Part shown: positions 52,235 through 63,561 of the stretch, piece after piece
How positions within the stretch are numbered: position 1 is the first letter of the stretch
Layout of the letters: every line of letters begins with the position of its first letter
Source: Emiliania huxleyi CCMP1516
Taxonomy: Eukaryota > Haptophyta > Isochrysidales > Noelaerhabdaceae
Length of the DNA: 64,000 bases
NCBI RefSeq assembly: GCF_000372725.1
Contig: NW_005201091.1
Coordinates: 214,306 to 278,305 of the forward strand
Reading direction: 5' to 3'
Notes under the pieces: generated by a model
The model's input: the letters and a program-made list of their open reading frames with translations, nothing else
Told to the model about the DNA's origin: nothing
Database searches by the model: none
Made by a program: the position numbers and the translations under genes

Positions 52235-53786
52235 CTACTTGCGGCCGTGCGACGTGCGCGCCGCGAAGAGCTCGCCGCGCGACGCCTCTGGCGGCAGGTC
52301 AGCGCCGAGGCTCCTGATGAAGCCGCAGTACGCGTCGTGCGCGACGAGCAGCCACCTACTCTCGGATTGTGGGCGAGCATATCTAGCGTGCACCCCGGGC
52401 GTGGGAGGCGACCGAGGGGCTTCGTCACCGCGCGACGTCACTGCGGAAGCCGTCCAACTCCTCCCTCTCGTACTCCGAGGGAGGGCACTCGAGTCGCACG
52501 TTGAAAAAGAGCGTCATGCCGGTTTCGGGCTCGGTGGAAATGCTGATGCTGGCATAATCCTCCATGCCGGGAAACGCGACCAACGTCGCCTTCTCGCCGG
52601 CGGCGCGAAGGGCCGACTTCATGGAAGCCGCCTCCTCGCCGTCCCGCGGCTGCCGCTGCAGCGAGAGGCTGAGCTCAAGCTCGCACTGCGTGAAGGCGGC
52701 GGACTTGGCGGCGGCCAGCGCGGCAACGGCCGTCAAGACCGGCTTCGAGCGTTGGTCATCCGGGTGGCTCGCCTCCGCCACCTGGAGGACGCGGTCGACG
52801 CGGGCGATTTCCTGCTCCTCCTCCTCCTCCGCCGCCGCCGCCGCCGCCGCCTTCGCCTCAACCTCCGCCGCCTCCGCCTTGGCGTCCTCCTCGTCGCGAA
52901 GCCGCTGCAAGCGCCTCTTCTCGATCTCCGCTAGCTCTGCGGCGGCCGCGGTCCCCCCCCAGACAGTCGCGGCGGTGAGGGCCTTCGAGGTAGAGAGGAG
53001 GCTCGTCGCCGCCTTGCCGCCCTTGCCGCCCTTGCCGCCCTTGCCGCCCTTGCCGCCCTTGCCCTTGCGCCCCGCCTCGCTCGCCTTGAGCCACGCAGCA
53101 AGCTCGTCGTGGCCGTGTGCGCGCGCCACCTGCAACGCTGTCCGGCTCGAGGAAGACTTGAGGCGCGCGTCGGCACCGAGAAAAACGAGGGCTGAGGCGC
53201 ACTCGAAGTGGCCTTTGCTTGCGGCGAAGTGCAACGCCGTCTCGCCCAAGCGCGTCGCCGTGACGTCCAGCTTAGCGCCATGCGCAGCCAGGTCGTGCAC
53301 GATCTCGGGAGAGTCGCTGATCACCGCAAGGTGCAGAGGGGGAATGCGCGCCTTGAAGTTTGGGTCGGCGCCAGCGGAGAGAAGGAGCCGCACCGCGCCG
53401 GTTTGCCCCGCCATTGCAGCCATCCCCAGTGCGGAGAAAGGGTGTGTGCCCCCGCCGTCTGACCCTTCCAGGGGGCGCGCAATGTCGAGCGACGCCTTGG
53501 CCTCGAGAAGCAGCCGGACCATCAACAGCTTGCCCTTTCTCGCTGCGATGTGGAGCGGAGTCGGGTACTCGGTGACCTCAGGGTTGCCATCCGGAGGTGC
53601 GCCCACGTTGATGAGAGCGCTCGCCGCCTCGAACGCCACCGTGTCGTCGAGCGAGCCGGTCGCGGTGAGGTAGTGCAGCACCGTCTTGTCGACGCCCGCG
53701 TAGAGGGCGCGCGCGCCGTGGTGGCGAACGAGGCGCACGAGGAGCTCGTTCGCGATGATGTCGAAGCCCGCGACGGTGCATCCCAC
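52235..53786 (-). CDS. ankyrin-repeat protein, copy A, 5'-truncated
   Basis: Nearly identical to copy B from GCTVAGFDI onward: about six ankyrin repeats (YPTPLHIAARKGKLLMVRLL, ETALHFAASKGHFECASALV), a Lys/Gly linker of repeated GKGGKGG, an acidic coiled coil ([20 protein letters not shown]), and a C-terminal domain. A 73-bp GT-AG intron (52356-52428) joins GFRSDVAR to WLLVAHDAYCGFIRSLGADL. Upstream of 53855 the sequence jumps to that preceding the GT77 gene, so the first ~95 residues present in copy B are missing. It may start at an internal ATG or be dead. Confidence 0.7.
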
Positions 53787-54229
53787 GGCGAGGGCAAAGA
53801 TGGCGTTGTGAGCTGGGAACTGACGAAGCGTCGAGTGGCCCTGCGGAGAAGAGGGTGGAAGGTGAAGTCGTGCCTACCCTGCCACCGCCAGGCTTTTGCG
53901 CTGGCGACCGTGGTGGCGACGCCGCTCTGCGCCTCCGACGGCCGTAGCCGGTGCCAGCCGCTGGTGTTACAAGCCAGACCCTCGTACCGCGCAAACACCT
54001 GAGCGCGACGCAAAGCGTCTCAACGCGGCGTGCGTACAACCCTGCTTTGGGGCGGAGGCGCGAAGAGAAAGCGAGACGGCGGCGTGTTGCGCGCGCGCGT
54101 GTTGTGCGCGCGTGTGCGTGCGCGTGTGCGTGTGTGCGGGGAGGGTGGGGGAAAGTTGTGCCGCGCTCGGACCTCGACCCCGTCGGAGCACCGCGCACAG
54201 ATGTAGCTTACCTTTTTCTTTTCCTCGCG

Positions 54230-55657
54230 ATGTCCACCCCGCCGCGCCGCCGCTCGCGCCGCCTCGCCTCCGCCTCCACCGCCGCGCCCTCGCCAGACAC
54301 GCCGCCCACCCGCCTCCTCGACCTCCCCACGGAGCTCCTCGTGCGCGCCCTCTCTCACTGCCACAGCCCCCTCGACATCGCTCGCGTCGCGGCCGTCTCG
54401 CTGCTCTTCCACGCCTCGCTTGCGCTGGAGGGCATTCGCTTGTGGGCGCAAGAGCGCGGCTTCGAGCTGCCGGCGCTGCCAGAGGGCGAGAGCTGCGCCG
54501 TGCGGTGGCTGTGCTATTCTGCGCTGCTGCGCGAGTCCAACCCGCCGGCGAGGGCGGCGGCAGGCGAACAGCGCAGCCTCTTCATCGACGGCGAGGGGCG
54601 GCTCTCGTCGTGCGGCAGTGCGCCGGATCACGTCCCAAGCATCCTTGGCCACGGCGAGGGCGTGACGCGGCTCAACACGCCGACCCGCCTCCCGTCGACG
54701 CTGAGCGGTGAGCGCGCCGTGAGCGTGGCGGCTGGCGGATACCACTGCCTGGCCCTCACCAGCAGCAGCGCCGTTTGGAGCTGGGGCCAGGGAGGCTTGG
54801 GCGCGCTGGGCCACGGCGACCTGCAGGACCAGTGGCAGCCGACGAAGATTGCGGCCTTTGCGGGTCAGAGCGTCGTCGCAGTCTCGGCTGGACACGAGCA
54901 CAGCCTCGCCCTCACCGGCAACGGCGCCGTCATGAGCTGGGGCGATGGAGAATACGGCAAGCTCGGCCACGGCGACGAGGAGAAGCAGCCGCTGCCCAAG
55001 AAGGTCGAGGCATTTGCGGAGCGGAGAGTTGTCGCTGTTTCGGCTGGAGGGTCGCACAGCCTCGCCCTCACCGCCGACGGCAGCGTCTGGAGCTGGGGCT
55101 TTGGAGGCCTTGGCCAGCTGGGCCACGGCGACCAGCACATCCAGCTGCTGCCGAAGAAGGTCGAGGCGTTTGCGGGCCAGCGCGTCATCGCTGTCTCGGC
55201 TCGAGATATGCACAGCCTCGCCCTCACCGCCGACGGCGCCATCTGGAGCTGGGGCAGTGGACTCTTCGGCAAGCTCGGCCACGGCGACGAGCAGCACCAG
55301 CTGCTGCCAAAGAAGCTCGAGGCCTTGGCAGGCCAGCGCGTCATCGCTGTGTCGGCGGAATTCGACCACAGCCTCGCCCTCACCGCCGACGGCGACGTCT
55401 GGAGCTGGGGCGCTGGAGTCTACGGCCAGTTGGGCCACGGCGACGAGCAGAGCCAGCTGCTGCCCAAGAAGGTCGAGGCCGTGGCTGACCAGCGCGTCGT
55501 CGCTGTGTCGGCGGGAACCGGCCACAGCCTCGCAATCACCGCCGACGGTGCCGTCTTTACCTGGGGCGAGGGTGAGCGCGGCTGCCTAGGCCACGGGGAG
55601 GACCTGTCGGACCAGCTGCTGCCAAAGAAGGTCGAGGCGTGGGCGCCGGGGCAGTGA
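54230..55657 (+). CDS. F-box/RCC1-repeat protein, copy B
   Basis: 475 residues, same architecture as copy A: basic start, F-box-like LLDLPTELLVRALSHC, then RCC1 repeats ending in the identical ...DLSDQLLPKKVEAWAPGQ. The two copies agree strongly in the first 130 and last 40 residues but differ blade by blade in the propeller (for example HEHSLALTGNGAVMSWG here). This suggests either selection on the propeller face or gene conversion among blades. Intronless. The ATG at 54230 sits in the shared ttttcctcgcgatgtcc context. Confidence 0.85.
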   Translation: MSTPPRRRSRRLASASTAAPSPDTPPTRLLDLPTELLVRALSHCHSPLDIARVAAVSLLFHASLALEGIRLWAQERGFELPALPEGESCAVRWLCYSALLRESNPPARAAAGEQRSLFIDGEGRLSSCGSAPDHVPSILGHGEGVTRLNTPTRLPSTLSGERAVSVAAGGYHCLALTSSSAVWSWGQGGLGALGHGDLQDQWQPTKIAAFAGQSVVAVSAGHEHSLALTGNGAVMSWGDGEYGKLGHGDEEKQPLPKKVEAFAERRVVAVSAGGSHSLALTADGSVWSWGFGGLGQLGHGDQHIQLLPKKVEAFAGQRVIAVSARDMHSLALTADGAIWSWGSGLFGKLGHGDEQHQLLPKKLEALAGQRVIAVSAEFDHSLALTADGDVWSWGAGVYGQLGHGDEQSQLLPKKVEAVADQRVVAVSAGTGHSLAITADGAVFTWGEGERGCLGHGEDLSDQLLPKKVEAWAPGQ

Positions 55658-57004
55658 GCAGGAAAGGCGGCGAGGAGCGCAGGAGCCGAGGTTCTGACGT
55701 TGCTGCTGTTACACCTAGCGGTCCACATCACGGGTACGGGCACTCCCCCTCGAACTCCCCCGTGCTAGGACGACGCGACAGTGTGTACTTCCAACAATAG
55801 CTGTGTGAGCAGGTGTCCAGCACGGCCCTCTCCCCGACTCCCCCCCCAGCCCCACGCGCCACGCCTACGTATTCTTTTCGCACAACCCACGGCGAGATCG
55901 TTGTAATGTGAACGTACCGTACAAAAAGTCGCCTTGGACGAGGTCAAACTCCGATATTACATTTCGGGCCCCACACGACACGAGGCCCCGTCTACAGCGT
56001 TCCGCAGGCGCGCGCTCAGAGGCAGGCGCGCTATCTGACCAGCGCTCGTCTACGCCCTCGTCGGCGCACGGCGGCGGCGCTTCCCCCCCCCGACAGCGCG
56101 AGCCGACTGCGCTGCGCCCGTACCTCGAAACAAAGAACTCTCTCGTCTCTCTCTCTCTTTCTCCCTCCCTCTCCCTCTCTCTCTCTCTCTCCCCCCCCCC
56201 CCCCTCTCTAGACTAAAGAAAACTGTCAACTGTCACGAAGTCTCTCGGCTACGGTTGGCTTGCGTTCCGACTCTGGCTTCGGCTGAGGGTTGACAAGCTG
56301 CCGAGCCCAAATGAGCTGCCAAATCACTGTGATTTCTTGTTGGTTCTTTATGAAGTGTTGTAGAGAGAGAGTTTTGTTGTAAATTTCTTTAAAAATCTCC
56401 CCTTGCCCGTCAGTCACGTCCCAGCCGCAGGGAGGCGCGCGCCGTCGACCTCCCACCTCCTCCGGAGCCCAAGTCGTTGCCCTGGCCCCTGGGTGGGAGT
56501 GGGTGGAGACCTTTGTATCGACGCAACGGAGACGCCAAACGCTTTTCATTTGCCTCGCTTCGGCTGAAGAAAGCGGAGTAGCAACAGAACGCCTTTGGCG
56601 CTGTGTCCCGCCGATACTGGAGCCTCTTCGACACCCGGCCCCCCCATTGCAAGTCCCAAGAGGACGCACGCAAGAGAGAACGACGGCCTCTCACACGTCG
56701 CTCGTCGTCGGCGGACCTCTCGGCGCGCTCTCTGGCGCCCAGCGAGGCCGGGGCAGACTCTGCAGACACTGCACACCTCGCTGTGTCCCCGGCCCCGGCG
56801 TGCTCGCGCCCCTCTCATGGGGATCCGCTCTCGCCATCTCCCCTCTGCCCGCGCGGCGGACGTCCTCAGCTCATCGAGGCTGCAAGCCTGCCCGAGATCG
56901 TGAGGCCCGACCTCCCACACCCCCGCCATCGGTCCGTCGAAAAGCCGCGCCGCCCGTGCCACCTCTCAGCAGAACAGGGCGCGCGAGAAGGTGTCGGCGC
57001 AGAG
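55658..57004. other. duplicated spacer, no gene recognised
   Basis: Counterpart of 51289-52234 with ~400 bp of extra sequence (55740-56280), including a tc-rich microsatellite (56146-56212). No supportable gene. Confidence 0.5.
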
Positions 57005-58913
57005 CTACTTGCGGCCGTGCGACGTGCGCGCCGCGAAGAGCTCGCCGCGCGACGCCTCTGGCGGCAGGTCAGCGCCGAGGCTCCTGATGAAGCCGCAGTA
57101 CGCGTCGTGCGCGACGAGCAGCCACCTACTCTCGGATTGTGGGCGAGCATATCTAGCGTGCACCCCGGGCGTGGGAGGCGACCGAGGGGCTTCGTCACCG
57201 CGCAACGTCGCTGCGGAAGCCGTCCAACTCCTCGCTCTCGTACTTCGAGGGAGGGCACTCGAGTCGCACGTTGAAAAAGAGCGTCATGCCGCTTTCTGGC
57301 TCGATGGAAATGCTGATGCTGGCATAATCCTCCATGCCGGGAAACGCGACCAACGTCGCCTTCTCGCCGGCGGCGCGAAGGGCCGACTTCATGGAAGCCG
57401 CCTCCTCGCCGTCCCGCGGCTGCCGCTGCAGCGAGAGGCTGAGCTCAAGCTCGCACTGCGTGAAGGCGGCGGACTTGGCGGCGGCCAGCGCGGCAACGGC
57501 CGTCAAGACCGGCTTCGAGCGTTGGTCATCCGGGTGGCTCGCCTCCGCCACCTGGAGGACGCGGTCGACGCGGGCGATTTCCTGCTCCTCCTCCTCCTCC
57601 GCCGCCGCCGCCGCCTTCGCCTTCGCCTCAACCTCCGCCGCCTCCGCCTTGGCGTCCTCCTCGTCGCGAAGCCGCTGCAAGCGCCTCTTCTCGATCTCCG
57701 CTAGCTCTGCGGCGGCCGCGGTCCCCCCCCAGACAGTCGCGGCGGTGAGGGCCTTCGAGGTAGAGAGGAGGCTCGTCGCCGCCTTGCCGCCCTTGCCGCC
57801 CTTGCCGCCCTTGCCGCCCTTGCCGCCCTTGCCCTTGCGCCCCGCCTCGCTCGCCTTGAGCCACGCAGCGAGCTCGTAGTGGCCGTGCGCGCGCGCCACC
57901 TGCAACGCTGTCCGGCTCGAGGAAGACTTGAGGCGCGCGTCGGCACCGAGAAAAACGAGGGCTGAGGCGCACTCGAAGTGGCCTTTGCTTGCGGCGAAGT
58001 GCAACGCCGTCTCGCCCAAGCGCGTCGCCGTGACGTCCAGCTTAGCGCCATGCGCAGCCAGGTCGTGCACGATCTCGGGAGAGTCGCTGATCGCCGCAAG
58101 GTGCAGAGGGGGAACGCACGCCTTGAAGTTTGGGTCGGCGCCAGCGGAGAGAAGGAGCCGCACCGCGCCGGTTTGCCCCGCCATTGCAGCCATCCCCAGT
58201 GCGGAGAAAGGGTGTGTGCCCCCGCCGTCTGACCCTTCCAGGGGGCGCGCAATGTCGAGCGACGCCTTGGCCTCGAGAAGCAGCCGGACCATCAACAGCT
58301 TGCCCTTTCTCGCTGCGATGTGGAGCGGAGTCGGGTACTCGGTGACCTCAGGGTTGCCATCCGGAGGTGCGCCCACGTTGATGAGAGCGCTCGCCGCCTC
58401 GAACGCCACCGTGTCGTCGAGCGAGCCGGTCGCGGTGAGGTAGTGCAGCACCGTCTTGTCGACGCCCGCGTAGAGGGCGCGCGCGCCGTGGCGGCGAACG
58501 AGGCGCACGAGGAGCTCGTTCGCGGTGATGTCGAAGCCCGCGACGGTGCATCCGACGGCGAGGGCAAAGATGGCGTTGTGAGTCGGGAACTGACGAAGCG
58601 TCTCAAAGCCCCGCGAGTGGCCCTGCGGAGGAGAGGGGACGACGCTCACGTCGAGGTCTTCCTCTTCGGCGAGCAGCTCCCGCACGAACGGGAAGAGCTT
58701 CGGGTACGCGTCTTCGAACGCTGCGATGCCGGCCGTGTAGTCTTCGATGCCCTTCGGGTACGGGTATTCCTGCGCGGATGCGGCGGCGAGGACGCGCTCT
58801 CCCTCCAAAACGTGGTCTGCCACGTCGGCGTCGGCGTCGCCGCTGCGAACTACAGCAGCGCCGAAGGTTGGGACTCGCCGAGCGAGGCGGAGCGCAGCGC
58901 CCTGGTCACCCAT
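57005..58913 (-). CDS. ankyrin-repeat protein, copy B, complete
   Basis: The ATG at 58913 (MGDQGAALRLARRVPTF) is followed by an N-terminal domain of ~95 residues (PYPKGIEDYTAGIAAFEDAY, PKLFPFVRELLAEEEDL), about six ankyrin repeats, a GKGGKGG linker, an acidic coiled coil and a C-terminal domain. Intron 57126-57198 (73 bp, GT-AG) adds WLLVAHDAYCGFIRSLGADL and a stop at 57005. The ankyrin part binds proteins; nothing indicates an enzyme. Differences from copy A are few and mostly conservative, so the duplication is recent. Confidence 0.8.
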
Positions 58914-59146
58914 CGGTCTCGTTTTTTCGGAGAGGTAGAGGTGGAGCGAGCGAGAAACGCAGGAGGGAGCTGGGCAGCGAGCTGGGGACGCCGTCTAGCC
59001 TAAAGGTCGAGCCGGAAAAAAATTCCGGAGGCGCGTCCTCCCGATGGGGGACTAGATACTGAAAATCGCTCCCGACAAAAGGAGAAAATGGTACAAACAC
59101 AAGAACACAACGCACTCTCTCACGTAATAATAACAACAGCTACCCC

Positions 59147-59945
59147 TCACCAACGGCTCACAGTCACCTTATCGCCGTCCTCGCACCGCGTCGACTCGAT
59201 CCTGGACTTGTCCGCCACGTGCAGCAAGTGGTCGATGTTGGCGAAGCGCGCAAAGATGAACCTCTCCCCGCGCTCCGGCGCGACGCCCCACACGCCCTTG
59301 TGCCACGGCGTGTCGAGCCGGCCGTCGGCGTGGAAGGTGAAGTCGTGCCTACCCTGCCACCGCCAGGCTTTTGCGCCGGCGACCGTGGTGGCGACGCCGC
59401 TCTGCGCCTCCGACGGCCGTAGCCGGTGCCAGCCGCTGGTGTTGCAAGCCAGACCCTCGTACCGCGCAAACACCTGAGCGCGACGCAAAGCGTCTCAACG
59501 CGGCGTGCGTACAACCCTGCTTTGGGGCGGAGGCGCGAAGAGAAAGCGAGACGGCGGCGTGTTGCGCGCGCGCGTGTTGTGCGCGCGTGTGCGTGCGCGT
59601 GTGCGTGTGTGCGGGGAGGGTGGGGGAAAGTTGTGCCGCGCTCGGACCTCGACCCCGTCGGAGCACCGCGCACAGATGAGCGCCCGGCCTGCAGTGCCAC
59701 CGGAGGTAGAGGGTGTATGCGACAAGCGTGGCGGGCGGGCGGGGCTGACAGTCTGGGTAGCGGCGTGACAATGCCACCGTAAGAGAGGGGGGGGGGGTGG
59801 GGGGGGGGGGGGGGGGGGGGGGGAGGGGGGGGGGGGGGATGGGGGCGGGGGGGGGGGGGGGGGGGGGGGTGGGGGGGGGAGGGGGGGGGAGGGGGGGGGG
59901 GGGGGGGGCGGGGAGGGGGGTGACGGGGGGGGGGGGGGGGGGGGT

Positions 59946-59976
<31 letters not shown>

Positions 59977-62900
59977 CGGGGGCTGGGGTGGGGGGGGTCT
60001 AGAGGATCCCGCAGGCACTCCTTTCCTTCGGGGGGGGGGGGGGGGGCAATATGGCGCCGCCTGCTCGCGGCCGCCTCGGAAGCCGCCTCCGCCTCCGCCT
60101 CCGCACGCCCTCCTGCTGCCCTCGGTGCCGCTCCACCGCCGGAGGGCCGCCCAGTCGCCCTTGCCCTCCGCGACGTGGTAGTGGTTAAAGATTGCCTGCG
60201 TGCGACACACCGGGCGAGGGGGCTGACCCGCGCCGCCCGGCGCCTTGCCCTCCTCTGCACGGCTCTGAGGCGGAGGGGAGGCGGAGGTGCGGCGCCTGCA
60301 TCCGCTGCTGCTTCTCGGGGTGGTAGTTGGTGTGGACGGAGACGGGCCGGTGGTGGCGCCAGGTGGGCTCGTTGAGGAGGTGGCGGAAGAACCACCTGCG
60401 TGGGCGGCGCGAGGTGGAGGCAGGCAGAGCTGCACCCGGCGGCATGGCTGAGGGCGGCCATATCTCGGCCATGTCTAAGCCATGTCTAAGCCATGTCTAA
60501 GCCATGTCTAAGCCATGTCTAAGCCATGTCTGCCATGTCTAAGCCATGTCTAAGCCATGTCTAAGCCATGTCTAAGCCATGTCTAAGCCATGTCTAAGCC
60601 ATGTCTCGGCCATGTCGCGCTTCGTGTTGCAGTAGCAACCGTAGGAGAGGACGCGCAGCGACACGCGCGAGCCGACCCGCCCCTTGAGGCCGAGAGCGGG
60701 CCAGAGCCCCTCCTGCGAGTATGCGCTCTGGTCCCACACCTGCATCACCACCAACGCATCCCCTCACCCCTCACCCCTTCACCACTCGCCGCTGCGTCGT
60801 GCGGGTAGGCGCTCTCGTCCCACACCTGCTCCGATGCCATCCGGCGGGCCAGCGTGCGCATCATCCGCAGCGTGGCCTAGCGCAGCGTGGCTGAGGGAGG
60901 GTCAGGGCAGGGTCAGAGCCAGCCAGCGTGCGCTATCACTCGCAGCGTGGCCGAAGTCGACCGCACGTAGAACTGGCCGCTGTTCCGCGCCTACGGGCAA
61001 GCTCCGGCCGGGCTCAGCATGCCCCCGCACGTAGAGACGCATCCCGAGAGGCCACCCGCGCCCAGAAGCGAAGCATCCGGCGCGGCGGCGGCGGCTGCGC
61101 GGCGGCGGCGGCGTCGGCGGCCTGCTGCGGCGTGCGCAGCGCTTCGCCGTCGTCGGCGCTCGGCTCCGAGGCGGCGAGCAGCGCCATGTGCCAGCCGTAC
61201 GCCGTCTCGTCAGACCAGCCGTCCGTCATCGCCTGCAGCTCGGGCCAATCTCGGGTCAATCTCGGGCCAATCTCGGGTCGAGGCAGCCTCCAGGAGGGGT
61301 CCAGGAGGTGTCTACGAAGGGCCTGGGCAGTGTCTGGGAGTGTCTGAGGAGGTGTCTAGAAGGTGTCTAGGAGGTGTCTAGGAGGTGTCTAGGAGGTGTC
61401 TAGGAGGTGTCTAGGAGGTGTCTAGGAGGTGTCTAGGAGGTGTCTAGGAGGCGTCTAGGAGGTGTCTAGGAGGTGTCTAGGAGGTGTCTAGGAGGTGTCT
61501 AGGAGGTGTCTAGGAGGTGTCTAGGAGGTGTCTAGGAGGTGTCTAGGAGGTGTCTAGGAGGTGTCTAGGAAGTGTCTAGGAGGTGTCTAGGAGGTGTCTA
61601 GGAGGCGTCTAGGAGGTGTCTAGGAGGTGTCTAGGAGGTGTCTAGGAGGTGTCTAGGAGGTGTCTAGGAGGTGTCTAGGAGGTGTCTAGGAGGCGTCTAG
61701 GAGGTGTCTAGGAGGTGTCTAGGAGGTGTCTAGGAGGTGTCTAGGAGGTGTCTAGGAGGTGTGTAGGAGGTGTCTAGGAGGTGTCTAGGAGGTGTCTAGG
61801 AGGTGTCTAGGAGGTGTCTAGGAGGTGTGTAGGAGGTGTCTAGGACGTGTCTAGGAAGTGTCGCCTCGACGTCCGAGTCACGGTGCAGCAGCGGCGGCGA
61901 CGACTGGAACGGGTCTCGCAAGTAGACGACGTCGACATCCGAGAGGAGCACGTTGCAGCCAACCTTGAGCCACGGCACGAGCAGCCGAAACTTGAGGCCA
62001 GACGTCGAGTGGCCGTCGGTGCCGCCGCCCTTTGCGCGAAGGACGTGCTCGTGCGCCAGCGTGACGCCTCCGTGCTGCTGGACGTGCCTAGCCTCGGGTG
62101 ATCTCGGGTAATCTCGGGTGATCTCGCCAGCGTGACGCCTCCGTGCTGCTGGACGTGCTTGGTCGTCGCTGAGTCGAGCGTGACGACGACAGAGTGCCGC
62201 ACACCCGCGCGGCGCACGCCCTCCATGTACAGCGACAGCATCGAGAGGATGTTGCGGTTCGAGATGGCAATGAGGACCTGCCGAGGTGCAGACGAAGTAC
62301 AGCCGAGGTGTAGCCGAGGTGCGGCCGAGATGAGCCGAGGTGCGGCCGAGGTGCGGCCGAGGTGCGGCCGAGGTGCGGCCGAGGTGCGGCCGAGGTGCAG
62401 CCGAGGTGCGGCCGAGGCTGCGACGGGGCTTCACCTCTCTCGCTCGCTCGTCCACCCCGCTCCGCCGCACCGTCTCGCAGACCGCCGCCAGCCCCCCGGG
62501 CCCGTCCTCCTCGTCCCGCCCGTCGCAGTTGGCGGGGAAGATCTCCTCCGCCTGCACGAGCGGGTCCAACCGCATCGCCGCCTCCGCCGGCGAAGCGGCG
62601 GGCGCGGCGGCGCAGCCAGCGGCGACGGCGGCTGCGGCGGACGCCTGCGGGGTCGACCAAATCGCGTCGTCGCGGAGCCCCTTCTGCGCGTCGCTCACCG
62701 TGCCCAGCGGGACGGTGGCGGAGGCGGGCACGGTGGCAGAGGCGGCGACGGTGGCTGAGGCGGGCACGGCCGCCCCGCCGCCGCCCAGCCTTGCGAGTTG
62801 GGCGGCTAGCCTCGACCGCACGCCTCTCAGCACGCCCTCTCTCAGCACGGAAGAGCTCGCACCGCCGCCACCGCCTCGGCTCCCTGCAGACAGCGCCTCG

Positions 62901-63528
62901 GCCGCCGCCGCCGTCACGAGACCCTCCGCCTCCGCCTCCGCGTCGCGGAGCGCCTACGGGGCTAGCTGGGCAGGTCCGGCCTTGGATGTGGGAGTGAGGC
63001 TGCGCTCTGCCGCCGCCGCCGCCGCCGCCGCCGACCCCGCCGCCGCCGCCGCCGCCGCCGCCGCCCCGCCTGCCGCCGCCGCGCCCGCCGCCGCGCCCGC
63101 CGCCAGCCGGCGCGCGAACGCGGCGGCCCCCCCGCCCGCGACAACGAGCGCCGACGGCGCCATCCCACGCAAGACTCGCTCGGCGCTCGCGAAGCAGTCG
63201 GGCCGCATCGCCCGCACCTGAACGCCTCCGCGCAGCACCCCGTCGTGGCTCGGGCCGAAGAGCTGCTCGGTGAGGGACGCGGCGCCCAGCCCTCCGCCCG
63301 CAGCCAACCGCTCCACCAGCGCCACGGCCTGGCGACTCGGCTGCAGCGAGAGCAGCGCAGGGCTGGCGTAGCTGATGCGCAGCGTCTCGGAGTAGCCAGA
63401 CCACCCCATCGCCTCGTCTCCGGTGCCGTGGATGTGACCTCCCGCCGTCACCTCGTCCCACCCCTCGCTCAGCACCTCTACATCCGCGTCCCCGTACAAG
63501 CCGCCAAACGGGTCCGCGCCGAACCAAA

Positions 63529-63561
<33 letters not shown>

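Larger units (their letters stand above)
49846..54215. repeat. tandem segmental duplication, copy A (RCC1-A and ankyrin-A)
   Basis: Starting at ccttttcttttcctcgcgatgtcc and running to caccgcgcacagatg, this segment is repeated downstream at 54216-59676. Copy A lacks about 700 bp of the ankyrin gene's 5' end, and the spacer between RCC1 and ankyrin differs in length. Confidence 0.85.
54216..59676. repeat. tandem segmental duplication, copy B (RCC1-B and ankyrin-B)
   Basis: The counterpart of 49846-54215. Homology to copy A ends at caccgcgcacagatg (59676), after which the sequence is unique. Copy B keeps the complete ankyrin gene and the 3' exon of the GT77 gene; copy A retains only a stub of that exon (53856-54010). 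Confidence 0.85.

Noticed and set aside
51615..52934. 439-residue plus-strand frame in the duplicated spacer and ankyrin-A
   Set aside because: It mirrors the ankyrin gene's 3' part, and its counterpart in copy B is split into separate shorter frames, so it is not conserved.
59164..60435. 423-residue Pro-rich minus-strand frame
   Set aside because: It reads through the poly-G tract and GT77 introns. Only the C-terminal exon and the 60.1-60.4 kb exons have family motifs, and they lie in different frames.
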